From NCBI GenBank assembly GCA_938003985.1, contig CALKWZ010000016.1, forward strand, positions 1 through 64,000: a stretch of 64,000 nt of DNA. Direction: 5' to 3'. Source of the stretch: an uncultured Verrucomicrobiota bacterium. Its GTDB lineage: Bacteria; Verrucomicrobiota; Kiritimatiellia; CAIQIC01; Lenti-01. Below are positions 15,851 through 24,387 of this stretch, piece by piece. The notes under the pieces are model-generated. The model saw nothing but the letters and a program-made list of their open reading frames with translations, was not told where the DNA came from and searched no databases. The position numbers and the translations under genes were made by a program. How positions within the stretch are numbered: the stretch's first letter is position 1; each line of letters starts with the position of its first letter.

Positions 15851-17077
15851 ATGGACGAACGCGAAAACCATCCGGAAATGCTGGAAACGTTCGTTGCCGG
15901 GCGTCCCGGCCGCGTGCGGGCCTGGGGCGGCCTTTGGCTGGCGGCCGGACTGCTGTTGCTCGTCGGCGACTGGGCGGCGCGGTTCGGCATGTTCCGCTGG
16001 CAGGACGTCTGGCGGCCGCCATCCGGGCCGGTCGCGGCCGCGGCGGTTCCCGCGGCGTCCCGTGCCCGGACGCTGCCTGCGCAGACCGGCGCCGGCTTGA
16101 CGCAGATGTTGCCGTTTCCCGGCATGGCCGCCCGGTATGCGGAATTCCATCCCGAAACCCTCCAGCCGCGCGATGCCTGGGGCTACTTCAACGCCTCGAC
16201 GCCGGAAGAAGGATACTGCCCGGTCCTGATGGTCGGCGACAGTTTCATGGTCTCGCTGGGCACGCAGACCGTCGCCCAGGCGCTGGCCGCGGCCGGCGCC
16301 GTCCGCGTCTACAACCATGCCCGGCCAGGCTCCGGTCCTTTCCTGGAATTGCGCCGGTTCATCGCTTCCGATCGGTTCGATCCGCCGCCGCAAGTCGTGG
16401 TGTGGAATCTCACGGCGCGGGAATTGGGGGCACCGCTGTTCCGGCGGCAGGCGGTGGCGGCGTGGTTCGATCGGTCCATGGCGACGGAAGCCGCGCCGGG
16501 CGCCAAGCCCTCCGGAATCTTGTGGGACCATCTGGCGCCCTCCGCGTTGCGGAGCGCCTGGCCCAACACCTCGCTGGCGGCCTATTTCAGCCGGAAAGCC
16601 TGGCGGCAGATCAAACTGTTGGCCTTCCGGGAATGGCCGGCCGACGTGCTGGGCGCGGAGGATCCCCGGTTCGGGCCGATGCTGTTCTACGGGGAAAACC
16701 TGCGCGTGCTGCCGCTGTTGTCGCCGGAAACGGATGCCCCGGCCGTCGTGCGGACCGTGGCGCAAGTGGCCCGGGGGTTGCGGGACCGGGGCATGGCGTT
16801 GGTCGTGCTGCTGGTGCCCGAGAAAGAGCAGGTCCACGTGCAGGCGTTTTCGCCGGAACGGCGCCGGGCGTTGGCGGGCAGCGTGGAGCTGCTGGGAGCC
16901 ATCGCGTCGGGCTTGGCGGCGGAAGGCGTGCCCGCCGTGGATTTGATGCCGGTTTTCCGGGAGGCGACGGCGGCCGGCCGGCGCCTGTATTGGCGGGACG
17001 ACACGCATTGGAACGACGCGGGCATCCAACTGGCCGCGGAAGAACTCTGGCGCAAAGTGGAGCCGTTGCTGAAATGA
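15851..17077 (+). CDS. AlgJ/AlgX-like SGNH acetyltransferase
   Basis: This 408-residue protein has one N-terminal membrane anchor (about 26-48) and a periplasmic SGNH-hydrolase-like domain. VLMVGDSFMVSLG (near 126) contains the nucleophile serine of block I, and YWRDDTHWNDAGIQLAAEE (near 379-397) contains the catalytic D-x-x-H pair. This architecture matches AlgJ/AlgX-type acetyltransferases that accept the acyl group from the MBOAT partner encoded just upstream. Its stop overlaps the start of the following glycosyltransferase (ATGA), so the run 13168-18204 is one transcription unit. Confidence 0.85.
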   Translation: MDERENHPEMLETFVAGRPGRVRAWGGLWLAAGLLLLVGDWAARFGMFRWQDVWRPPSGPVAAAAVPAASRARTLPAQTGAGLTQMLPFPGMAARYAEFHPETLQPRDAWGYFNASTPEEGYCPVLMVGDSFMVSLGTQTVAQALAAAGAVRVYNHARPGSGPFLELRRFIASDRFDPPPQVVVWNLTARELGAPLFRRQAVAAWFDRSMATEAAPGAKPSGILWDHLAPSALRSAWPNTSLAAYFSRKAWRQIKLLAFREWPADVLGAEDPRFGPMLFYGENLRVLPLLSPETDAPAVVRTVAQVARGLRDRGMALVVLLVPEKEQVHVQAFSPERRRALAGSVELLGAIASGLAAEGVPAVDLMPVFREATAAGRRLYWRDDTHWNDAGIQLAAEELWRKVEPLLK

Positions 17078-18204
17078 GCCTGCCGCGCGTCGCCCATCTG
17101 GTGTTCGATCTCATCCGCGGCGGCTCGGAAGGCCAGTGCGCGCGCGTCGCCATGGGCTTGGCGCGGCGGGGAAGCGTCCAGCGCGTGGCGGTTTTCCATC
17201 GCCGCGGATTTTTCCTGGAAGCCGTCGAAGCGGCGTGCGGCCCGGTGCGCGAAGTGGCGATTCGTCGTCTGGCGCGGCCGGGGACCGTGCGGGAAATCGT
17301 CCGGCTGGCGCGGTGGCTGCGGCAGGAACGGATCGACGTTTTGCACGCGTGGGATGCCGATGCCGCGATTTTCGGCCAGTTTGCCGCGGGGTTGGCCGGA
17401 GTCCGGTTCCTGACCAGCCGGCGCGACCTGGGCCAGATCTATCCGCGCTGGAAGCAGGCGTTGCTGCGCCGGGCCGACCGGCGCGCGATCCGCGTGGTGG
17501 CCAATGCGGAAGCCGTCCGCGACCATTTCGCGGCGCGAGGATTGCCGGCGGACCAGATCGTCGTGCTGCCCAACCTGGTGGACCTGGAAGAACGCGACCG
17601 GTTGGCGGTCGCGCCGTTCGCGCGGGCGCAGGAATTGCCTGCCGGCCGGCGGTTGGTCGTCGTGAATCGCCTGGACCCGGAAAAAAACGTGGGCTTGCTG
17701 ATCGCCGCCCTCCCGTTGGTCCGCAACGAATTTCCCGATGCCGTGCTGGTCGTTGCCGGTGCCGGCCGGGACATGCCGGCGCTGCGCGCGCAAGCCGCGG
17801 CCCTCGGCATGGCTGCGGCCGTTTGTTTTCTCGGGGAAATCCACGACGTGCCGGCGTTGCTGCCGCTTTGCGAAATCGGCGCACTGGTGCCGATCCGCAA
17901 CGAGGGGCTCTCCAACACGATCCTGGAATACATGGCCGCGGGGTTGCCGGTGCTGGCGACGGATTGCGGGGGCAATCGCGAACTGGTGCGGGACGGCGCG
18001 ACGGGCCGGCTGGTACCGGCCACGGCCGACGCGGCAACCGTGGCCCGCGCCTGGATCGCGCTGTTGCGGGATCCGGAAGGGGCGGCGGCCATGGGCCAAA
18101 ACGGACGCGAGCAAGTGGAACGAAACCATGCGCGTGAGCCCGTGCTGGACCGCTTTGCCGACCTGTATGCGCGGGCGGCGGCTAAACGGGCGGCGGGGCC
18201 GTAA
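17074..18204 (+). CDS. GT4-family glycosyltransferase
   Basis: This 376-residue GT-B enzyme begins RVAHLVFDLIRGGSEGQCARV, with the glycine-rich acceptor loop of GT4 enzymes. The donor domain has VVNRLDPEKNVGLLIAAL (near 192) and the catalytic segment NEGLSNTILEYMAAGLPVLA (near 272-291), with both conserved glutamates. TDCGGNRELV follows. It most likely adds a sugar to the polysaccharide repeat unit. The start overlaps the AlgJ-like stop, and its 3' end overlaps the converging P-loop gene by 23 bp. Confidence 0.87.
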   Translation: MSLPRVAHLVFDLIRGGSEGQCARVAMGLARRGSVQRVAVFHRRGFFLEAVEAACGPVREVAIRRLARPGTVREIVRLARWLRQERIDVLHAWDADAAIFGQFAAGLAGVRFLTSRRDLGQIYPRWKQALLRRADRRAIRVVANAEAVRDHFAARGLPADQIVVLPNLVDLEERDRLAVAPFARAQELPAGRRLVVVNRLDPEKNVGLLIAALPLVRNEFPDAVLVVAGAGRDMPALRAQAAALGMAAAVCFLGEIHDVPALLPLCEIGALVPIRNEGLSNTILEYMAAGLPVLATDCGGNRELVRDGATGRLVPATADAATVARAWIALLRDPEGAAAMGQNGREQVERNHAREPVLDRFADLYARAAAKRAAGP

Positions 18205-19033
18205 CCGTTTCGCGGGCCAAGGCTTCCGCCGCCTTTTGCATGGCGGTCTCGGCCTCGGCCAGCGTCCCTTCGTTCGGGATCCGGATCACGGGCACGCCGC
18301 GGCGGGCGAGCGCGGCTTCCATCCGTTCGGCCACGGCCTGCAACCGTTCCATTTTGCGGACGATTTCGGCGGGGTCCGGATGGTTGACGAACGGCGCGAA
18401 TCCCCGCTGCCGCATCCGTTCGATGCAGCGGAGCGGATCGGCGGTCACGTGGAACACGCGCGCCGGCGCCGGCAGGGCGTTCGCATAGGCCGCGATTTCA
18501 TTCGCGAGGTCCGCTCCCGGCCAGCGCCCCCACAGCGATGCGGCCCGGTGGCAGAAGCCCTCTTCCCAGACCAGGATTTCCCGCGCCTGCCGGTGGGCGG
18601 CAAACAGTTGGAAGCCCGCGAATTCGCGGAAGAGATACTGGAGAATGCGGTTGCGTTCCGCGGGGTGTTTTCCGCTCGCGGCCAGAATCCGCGCCAAGCT
18701 GGCCAGCAGGGCGGGATGGTCCGCGCCGAACGCGCAACCCGCCAAGACTTGTTCGCGGGGCCAGAAGGCGCCGCGTCCGAGGCGCCGGAACGCGGTGCGG
18801 AGCAGGAGCGCCTTGCCGCGGGATTTCCAGCCGCCGGCCTGGCGCGCGGCCCGCGCCAAGCCCAGGACCAAGGCGGCGTCGAAATCCAGCGCCCGCAGGT
18901 TTTGCCCCCGCAGCATGCGGATGAGGCGTTGCGCCAGCACGGATTTCCCGGAGCCCGGCAGGCCGATGAATTCCACGTGGCCGGGCGCGGGCGAAACGGC
19001 CGGGTGCGTTTCCGCGTTCATCGGTTCTGGCAT
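18182..19033 (-). CDS. P-loop kinase-like protein
   Basis: The 283-residue product has an N-terminal Walker A motif, FIGLPGSGKSVLAQRL (about 22-37), followed by a helical body and VFHVTADPLRCIERMRQRG (near 195). The latter resembles the lid and base-recognition region of nucleoside/shikimate-type kinases. No other family signature is clear. In surface-polysaccharide loci such proteins are usually annotated as uncharacterised P-loop NTPases or sulfotransferase-like proteins; I see no PAPS-binding signature. ATG 19021 is an alternative start. It is divergent from the following methyltransferase with about 50 bp between them and overlaps the GT4 gene at its 3' end. Confidence 0.65.
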   Translation of the reverse strand: MPEPMNAETHPAVSPAPGHVEFIGLPGSGKSVLAQRLIRMLRGQNLRALDFDAALVLGLARAARQAGGWKSRGKALLLRTAFRRLGRGAFWPREQVLAGCAFGADHPALLASLARILAASGKHPAERNRILQYLFREFAGFQLFAAHRQAREILVWEEGFCHRAASLWGRWPGADLANEIAAYANALPAPARVFHVTADPLRCIERMRQRGFAPFVNHPDPAEIVRKMERLQAVAERMEAALARRGVPVIRIPNEGTLAEAETAMQKAAEALARETVTAPPPV

Positions 19034-19082
19034 CCAATTGGAGTAGACATATTCCGCACAACTGTGTTGAAGTATCCCACCT

Positions 19083-19769
19083 ATGAAAATCCAAAAGCTG
19101 AAGCAAGCCTATTTTGGCGACGTGGCGACCCAGTACGACGCCAAGCGGGCCGGCTCCAAGTGGCAAGGGGAACAGGAAGCGGTCCGCGGGCTCCTGGGGC
19201 GTCTTCGCGAGACGCTGGGGGACTATTCGCTTTTGGACATTCCGGTCGGCACGGGCCGTTTCCTGGAATTCTATCGGGAATTCGGCGTGGCGGCGACGGG
19301 TCTGGACGTGTCCGGCGACATGCTGGCGGAAGCCGAAAAGAAGGCCTCCGCGCTGGCCTGTCCGATCCGGCTGGAACTCGGCAACGTCCTCGATCTGCGC
19401 GCCCGGGCCGGCGGTTTCGACGTGGCGCTGTGCATCCGGCTGGCCAACTGGTTGGATGCCGACTGCCTGGCCAAGGCCCTCGTGGAATTGAGCCGGACCG
19501 CCCGCCGTTTCGTCGTGTTCGGCGCGCGGGTTTATCCGGAGGCCGAACGGACCTGGCCGCGCGCGCTGGTCCAGGGACTGCGGGAACGGGTCCGGCGCCT
19601 GAAAGGCAACCAGATCGCCATCCACCGCGAAAAAACCGTCCAGGACGCCTTCGCCGCCGCCGGTCTGGCGGTGCGGGACGAACGGGAGATCGAGCGCGGC
19701 GCCGAAGGCAGCCGCTACGCCATCTATTGGCTGGAAAAAACGGCGCCCGGCAACCGCGCCGGCAAATAA
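19083..19769 (+). CDS. Class I SAM-dependent methyltransferase
   Basis: This 228-residue protein has LLDIPVGTGRFLEFYREFG (about 50-68) as motif I, VTGLDVS-type ATGLDVSGDMLAEAEKKA (about 72-89) and FDVALCIRLANWLDADCL around 120. The first motif is of the ubiE-like type, with the usual DVGCG changed to DIPVG. It is short, without extra domains. It is the fourth methyltransferase of the polysaccharide locus and stands alone between divergent and convergent neighbours. The substrate is unknown. Confidence 0.75.
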   Translation: MKIQKLKQAYFGDVATQYDAKRAGSKWQGEQEAVRGLLGRLRETLGDYSLLDIPVGTGRFLEFYREFGVAATGLDVSGDMLAEAEKKASALACPIRLELGNVLDLRARAGGFDVALCIRLANWLDADCLAKALVELSRTARRFVVFGARVYPEAERTWPRALVQGLRERVRRLKGNQIAIHREKTVQDAFAAAGLAVRDEREIERGAEGSRYAIYWLEKTAPGNRAGK

Positions 19770-19775
19770 GCGTTT

Positions 19776-20912
19776 TCAGGTCCCGCGCGAGAGCGGCGTG
19801 GCCGGTGGAGATGCGGCGCCGTCTTTGCGGAACCACCGGTCCTTCAGGTCGATGAATTTTTTCTCGAACAACTCGTAGCTCAACGCCGAAACCGCGATCG
19901 TTGCTCCCAGCATGCACACGTTGAGCACCTGCGGATGGAATTGTCCGCCGCCCGCGCGTTGGACCAGCCAGATGACGGGGAAATGATAGACGTAGAGCCC
20001 GTAGGAAATTTTTCCCAGGTATTGGAGCGGCGCGGGCGTGAACAGCGCCGGCAGGAAAGACTGGGTCTTGATGGCCTTCAAGATGCTGGCGAAAGCGAAA
20101 TTGAGCAGCGAGTATCCCCAAACCAGTTTCCATTCCCCGCACATGAACGGGGGGTAGCCTAGCGCTTTCCAGCTGATTTGTTCGGCGAAAACGCCTTGCG
20201 CGGCCAGTCCCGCCAGCCCGGCGGCCAGCGCCAGCGGATACGCCGCTTTGCGCCACTGCGGTCCCGTGGCCAGGGCGGACAAACCGCCAACGGCAAAGGC
20301 GTCGAAATGGGAAAACGGCAAGCCGTAAACGGTCTGGGGGAGATAGAAGACCCAGCCGGACAAGCCGGTGTGGGCGCCGGCCCAGTAGGTGCCGAAACGG
20401 ACCAGGGGGCCGACGAGCACGACGAACCAGAGGGCTCCGACCAACCGGTGGCGTGGCAGCAGCCAAATGAACAACGGCCAGACCAGATAAAACTGCTCTT
20501 CCACCGCCAGCGACCAGAAGTGGGACAGCAGCGGGGTTTCGCGGAAAGCGGCGGCGGCGTAGTAGAAATCGTACAGATAGGTGGCGGCCCACAGCCACTG
20601 TTTGCGGAAAAGAACGAGGGCCGGCTCTTGGCAGAATCCCCAGAGGCACGCGAGGCCGACAAGAATGCCGGCGGCAAGCAGGTACAGGTAGTAAAGCGGA
20701 ACAATTCGGAGCATGCGCCGCCCATAGAAATTGACCATGTAGCGCCGGAAGGACATGTTCTTTTTGGTCTCGACCAAAATGGGCGTAAGGAGGAAGCCGG
20801 AGAGGACGAAAAAGGCCTGCACGCCGAGATAGCCGCCGTCGAAAACCTTCACGTGAAAGAGAAATACCGCCAGAAATGCATAGAATCGGAATGAATCGAG
20901 GGCCTTGATCAT
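19776..20912 (-). CDS. Acyltransferase-3 family membrane protein (OafA/YrhL-like)
   Basis: The 378-residue protein has about ten transmembrane segments. FYAFLAVFLFHVKVFDGGYLGVQAFFVLSGFLLTPIL (start within residues 10-45) contains the conserved catalytic-type histidine and the F-x-L-S-G-F motif of acyltransferase-3 enzymes. HFWSLAVEEQFYLVWPLFIWLLP (near 130-152) is the second diagnostic block. Such proteins O-acetylate or otherwise acylate cell-surface sugars. It is translationally coupled (ATGA) to the upstream GT-C gene. Together with the AlgI/AlgJ pair it suggests at least two acylation steps on the surface glycan. Confidence 0.92.
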   Translation of the reverse strand: MIKALDSFRFYAFLAVFLFHVKVFDGGYLGVQAFFVLSGFLLTPILVETKKNMSFRRYMVNFYGRRMLRIVPLYYLYLLAAGILVGLACLWGFCQEPALVLFRKQWLWAATYLYDFYYAAAAFRETPLLSHFWSLAVEEQFYLVWPLFIWLLPRHRLVGALWFVVLVGPLVRFGTYWAGAHTGLSGWVFYLPQTVYGLPFSHFDAFAVGGLSALATGPQWRKAAYPLALAAGLAGLAAQGVFAEQISWKALGYPPFMCGEWKLVWGYSLLNFAFASILKAIKTQSFLPALFTPAPLQYLGKISYGLYVYHFPVIWLVQRAGGGQFHPQVLNVCMLGATIAVSALSYELFEKKFIDLKDRWFRKDGAASPPATPLSRGT

Positions 20913-22645
20913 GGAGTTTCCTGGGCGGTGGCTGGCAGCGGCATGAAATGCGGGATTGCGGCCGATTGATTTTCCGCCAGGCGATAGAACCGGCGGTGCG
21001 GAAAAGCCTTGGCCAGGCAGGGGAGTTCCGCCGGAAGGTCGCGGGCATACAGAATGGTCGCTTGCAACAGCGGGTCGTTGTGGATGAACCCGGAGGAGTA
21101 GCCGAAGCCGGGATCGGGCAGCAGCACGAGGGCGGGGAGTTCCAGGTTCGCGGCCTGCGCGGCGCGATGGAGCGCGGGCGTGGCCTCTTCATAGGCGCCG
21201 GCGTAGCGGGGGACGACGTGGTGCGGCCAGTAGAAAAATCCGGCATACAGGAAGAACGCGGCGACCCAGGCGAGCAGCGGTCGGCAAGCGGCGGAGCGGC
21301 GGCAACCGGCGACCAGCGTGCGGGCGAGGATGAGGACCAGAAACGGCGCGGATGCGGCTGCGTAGCGGGCTTCCAGTTCGAAGCCGTAGTAGTGGAAAAT
21401 GAAATAGGGCAGATACAGCAAGACGGCTGCCGCCAGGCAGATCCAATTGCCCCGTCGCACGGGCCGCCACAGCAAGGCCGGAGCCAGCAACGGCAAGGCG
21501 GCCGGCCAGCCCAGCAGCGCTTGGTTCAGGCGCAGCGCGGTCCAGAACGAGTGCTTCAGCGCGCGCGCGGCGGAGAAGCCGTCCGAAAACCCGATGGTAT
21601 CGCGGATGATGGGCGTCTGGGATTGCGGGGCGGCGCCGGCCCAGTTGTAGCCGCTGGCCCAGAAGCTGCCGTAGAGGCTCTGGTTCCAGAAGAGCAGAAA
21701 GCCCAGCGGCAACGCCGCGCCGGCCAGCAGGCCGGCGAGGACCGGCACGAAGCGGAACGGCCGGGAGGGCCTTGAAAACCAGATGAAGCCCGCGATCAGG
21801 AGTCCCGCCAACGCCGCGTCGTGCGCGCGGGTCAGCACGCCCATGCCGCCGCAGAATCCGGCCGCCGCCGCGAATCCGAAAGCGGCGCCGGGGCTTTCCG
21901 CATCGGCGGTTCGGAGTCCGAACGCCCAGCATCCGGCCATCCACGTCAACAAGGTCAGGTGGGACATGAACGATCCGGCCAGCAGCAGCAGCAGGGGCGA
22001 AACGGCCAGCAGCGCGGCGGCGGCATGGGCGGTCGGTCGATCCAGGTGGCGGGCCGCGATGCGGTGCGCCGCGGCGAGGAACAGCGCGAACGCCAATGGC
22101 ATCATGACGAGCCGCAACGGCCAAATCAACCAGAGGGCTTGGCCGGGAAAATACTTCGTGTGCCACAGGCCTTGGAGGCCGACGACGACGTTGTGCTGGA
22201 AAAACGCCGCCGCGCACGGCGGGGCCGGGGCCGCCAATCGGCCCGTCGCGAAAATCCGGGCCTGGAACCAATGGCTGGTCGCATCCGTGATATGGGGAAC
22301 GTTGCCGAACAGGCCACTTTGCACGGCCCAGGCGCCGGTGAAGCCCGCCAAGCAGATGGTCGGGAGAACCAGATGATCCCACCGGGCCGGCAGGCGAGCC
22401 GTCCGTGCCCGCCAGATCCCCGCCACGAGGCCGGCGGCCAACAGCGACCAAGCCGCGGCCCATTGGGAATGGGCCAATTGAGTCGCAAATGCCGCGGACA
22501 GCCCGTCGGAATCGGCCATGCGTGCCGCCAACTGCACGCCGGGAAAGACGCCCAGCCATGACAAGGCCAGCAGGCCGAGGCCCCAGATTCCGGGCAGGGC
22601 CAGTGCTGCCGCGCGCGGTCGAAAGGGCGGTCGTTCGGAGTTCAT
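20909..22645 (-). CDS. GT-C-type membrane glycosyltransferase (PMT/GT39-like)
   Basis: This 578-residue protein has about twelve hydrophobic segments. A polar extracytoplasmic loop follows the second or third helix, with HITDATSHWFQARIFATGRL and LWHTKYFPGQALWLIWPLR. That layout (D followed by W-F-x-A-R, then Y-F-P-G) is common in bacterial GT39/GT83-like enzymes that use polyprenyl-phosphate sugars. The C-terminal part is a periplasmic domain of about 80 residues. The acceptor is unknown. Transcription probably starts from a TTGCTC-N17-TATGGT promoter upstream of the ATG at 22645. It shares an ATGA overlap with the acyltransferase gene. Confidence 0.7.
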   Translation of the reverse strand: MNSERPPFRPRAAALALPGIWGLGLLALSWLGVFPGVQLAARMADSDGLSAAFATQLAHSQWAAAWSLLAAGLVAGIWRARTARLPARWDHLVLPTICLAGFTGAWAVQSGLFGNVPHITDATSHWFQARIFATGRLAAPAPPCAAAFFQHNVVVGLQGLWHTKYFPGQALWLIWPLRLVMMPLAFALFLAAAHRIAARHLDRPTAHAAAALLAVSPLLLLLAGSFMSHLTLLTWMAGCWAFGLRTADAESPGAAFGFAAAAGFCGGMGVLTRAHDAALAGLLIAGFIWFSRPSRPFRFVPVLAGLLAGAALPLGFLLFWNQSLYGSFWASGYNWAGAAPQSQTPIIRDTIGFSDGFSAARALKHSFWTALRLNQALLGWPAALPLLAPALLWRPVRRGNWICLAAAVLLYLPYFIFHYYGFELEARYAAASAPFLVLILARTLVAGCRRSAACRPLLAWVAAFFLYAGFFYWPHHVVPRYAGAYEEATPALHRAAQAANLELPALVLLPDPGFGYSSGFIHNDPLLQATILYARDLPAELPCLAKAFPHRRFYRLAENQSAAIPHFMPLPATAQETP

Positions 22646-22672
22646 CTGGCAAGCCGCGGGTTCACGGTGCGC

Positions 22673-22701
22673 ACCATACTGGGGCCGCGCGGACGGAGCA
22701 A
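22673..22701 (-). promoter_or_regulatory. Probable promoter of the GT-C/acyltransferase pair
   Basis: Minus-strand TTGCTC (22701-22696), a 17-bp spacer, and TATGGT (22678-22673). The predicted transcription start near 22666 leaves a leader of about 20 bases with no purine-rich ribosome-binding site. Confidence 0.42.
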
Positions 22702-22733
22702 CGGAAAACGACGGCCGGGCGGATGCAATATCG

Positions 22734-22760
22734 TTGCGCGGCAGGCGGTCCCGGGTTAAT
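22734..22760 (+). promoter_or_regulatory. Candidate promoter of the rhomboid-rpe-lepA-lepB run
   Basis: TTGCGC (22734-22739) and GTTAAT (22755-22760) are separated by 15 bp; sliding the -10 to TAATGT gives 17 bp. The -10 overlaps the in-frame ATG at 22759, which argues for the start at 22777. Confidence 0.3.
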
Positions 22761-22776
22761 GTCTCGCGAATTTTGC

Positions 22777-23628
22777 ATGAGACCGATCGGACAACTGGAA
22801 ACCGAAGAGCAGGCGCGGACGTTCGCGGACTACCTGTTCATCCGCGGCGTCGAAACGCGGGTGGAGCCGGGGAAGGGCAGCGGCTGGACGCTTTGGGTGA
22901 TCGACGAAGACCAGGTCGATGAAAGCCAGGCCCTGCTGTCGCGCTTCCGCAGCATGCCGGACGCCGAGGAATTCTACCAGGCGCCCCAATTGGCGGCGGC
23001 TCGCCGGCGGGATGCGGCCCAGGAATCCAAGCAAGAAGAGAAAATCCTCCGCCGGCCCGCGGCGTTTCCTTGGCGGATGCGCGGCGGCGGCCTGACGACG
23101 GCGCTGCTGGTGGCGTGCGTGGCCGTTGGGTTGGCAACTCAGTTGGGCCAGAATGCCGCGTGGACGGGCTGGTTGCTGATGTCGTTGGAGCGGGTGCAAG
23201 CCGGCCAGGCATGGCGGCTGTTCACGCCGGCGCTGCTGCATTTTTCGCTGTGGCACCTGCTGTTCAACCTGATGTGGCTGCAGGACTTGGGCACGGTGCT
23301 GGAGGCCAAGCTCGGCACGGCCCGGTTCGCGGCGGTCGTGGCGGTGGTGGCGCTGATTTCCAATTTCGCCCAATATCTGGCCGGCGGCGCCGGTTTCGGC
23401 GGGATGAGCGGGGTCATCTACGGCCTGTTCGGCTATCTCTGGGTCCGCGGCAAGCGGGATTTCGGCTTCGGCGTGATCCTGTCGCCGATGACGTCGGGCC
23501 TGCTGCTGGTCTTCTTGGCGCTGGGCATCTTCGGCCTGCTGGGACCGACGGCCAACGCCGCCCATTTCTCGGGTCTGGTCGCCGGCGGCGCGCTGGGAGG
23601 ACTGGCGGGGCGCCAGCGGGGGAGCTAA
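22777..23628 (+). CDS. Rhomboid-family intramembrane serine protease (GlpG-like)
   Basis: The 283-residue protein has a cytoplasmic N-terminal domain of about 70 residues (LETEEQARTFADYLFIRGVET) like that of GlpG, a linker, and six membrane segments. The catalytic serine is in FGGMSGVIYGLFGY (near 215), the catalytic histidine in NAAHFSGLVAGG (near 262). The H-x4-H-x2-x-N motif (HFSLWHLLFNLMW) lies in the first helix-loop of the membrane core. All active-site elements are present, so it should be a functional membrane protease. ATG 22777 is preferred over 22759 because the latter sits inside the likely promoter. It heads a plus-strand run reaching 30994. Confidence 0.92.
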   Translation: MRPIGQLETEEQARTFADYLFIRGVETRVEPGKGSGWTLWVIDEDQVDESQALLSRFRSMPDAEEFYQAPQLAAARRRDAAQESKQEEKILRRPAAFPWRMRGGGLTTALLVACVAVGLATQLGQNAAWTGWLLMSLERVQAGQAWRLFTPALLHFSLWHLLFNLMWLQDLGTVLEAKLGTARFAAVVAVVALISNFAQYLAGGAGFGGMSGVIYGLFGYLWVRGKRDFGFGVILSPMTSGLLLVFLALGIFGLLGPTANAAHFSGLVAGGALGGLAGRQRGS

Positions 23629-23672
23629 ACTCCTAGACTCCTGGACTCCTAACCTCCTATACTCCTTCCCCA
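23629..23672 (+). repeat. 8-nt C/T-rich tandem repeat forming the leader of rpe
   Basis: Five octamers of the form (A/C)CTCCT-NN occupy 23629-23668, starting directly after the rhomboid stop codon. CCCA and the rpe ATG (23673) follow. The array contains ACCTCCT (23652-23658), identical to the conserved anti-Shine-Dalgarno tail of 16S rRNA. There is no purine-rich ribosome site before rpe. Confidence 0.8.
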
Positions 23673-24350
23673 ATGAATCCCAAGCCCATCCTGATTCTCC
23701 CTTCCATCCTCTCCGCGCGGATGGGGCATCTGGCCGAGGACTGCCGCCGCGCCATGGACGCGGGGGCGGACGGATTGCACGTGGATATCATGGACGGGCA
23801 TTTCGTGCCGAATCTGACGATGGGGCCGGATATCCTGCGCGCGGTGCGCGAAGCCGTGCCGCAAGCCTACCTGAACGTGCACCTGATGGTCATGCGTCCC
23901 GACCTCTACGCCCCGAAGTTCATCGAAGCCGGCGCGGACACGGTGCTGATCCACGCGGAGTCGCCCTGCGACCTGCGGGCGACCCTGGCGGCCATCCGCG
24001 CCGCCGGCAAGCGGGCGGGCCTGACGCTGAATCCCGAAACGCCGGTCGCGGCGCTGCACGGATTCGAAGACCTGCTGGACGAAGTGTTGATCATGACGGT
24101 GCATCCGGGCTTCGGCGGCCAGGCCTTCATCGAGGCCGGCGTGCCGAAGATCGCCGAAGTGGCCCGGCGGCTCCCGGCGGTGGATATTTCGGTGGACGGG
24201 GGCATCAACGCGGAAACCGGCGCGCGCTGCGCGGCGGCGGGCGCGAACGTGCTGCTGGCGGGTTCGTTCCTGTTCAAGGCCGCGGACATGCGCGACGCCA
24301 TCGCCGGCATGCGCTGGCAGGTCGAATCGGCCCGGAAAGCCGGCGGCTGA
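23673..24350 (+). CDS. rpe: Ribulose-phosphate 3-epimerase
   Basis: This 225-residue TIM-barrel enzyme interconverts ribulose 5-phosphate and xylulose 5-phosphate in the pentose phosphate pathway. The N-terminal PSILSARMGHLAEDCRRAMDAG, the metal-site block LHVDIMDGHFVPNLTMGP (about 31-48), NVHLMVMRP and MTVHPGFGGQAFIEA (about 143-157) are all canonical. VDISVDGGINAETG holds the second catalytic aspartate. Full length for the family. The gene is preceded by a 44-bp octamer repeat instead of a normal ribosome-binding site and is followed 37 bp later by lepA. Confidence 0.97.
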   Translation: MNPKPILILPSILSARMGHLAEDCRRAMDAGADGLHVDIMDGHFVPNLTMGPDILRAVREAVPQAYLNVHLMVMRPDLYAPKFIEAGADTVLIHAESPCDLRATLAAIRAAGKRAGLTLNPETPVAALHGFEDLLDEVLIMTVHPGFGGQAFIEAGVPKIAEVARRLPAVDISVDGGINAETGARCAAAGANVLLAGSFLFKAADMRDAIAGMRWQVESARKAGG

Positions 24351-24387
24351 CCGCCGTTTCGGCACCTCCATTTTTCGCGAAGGAACC

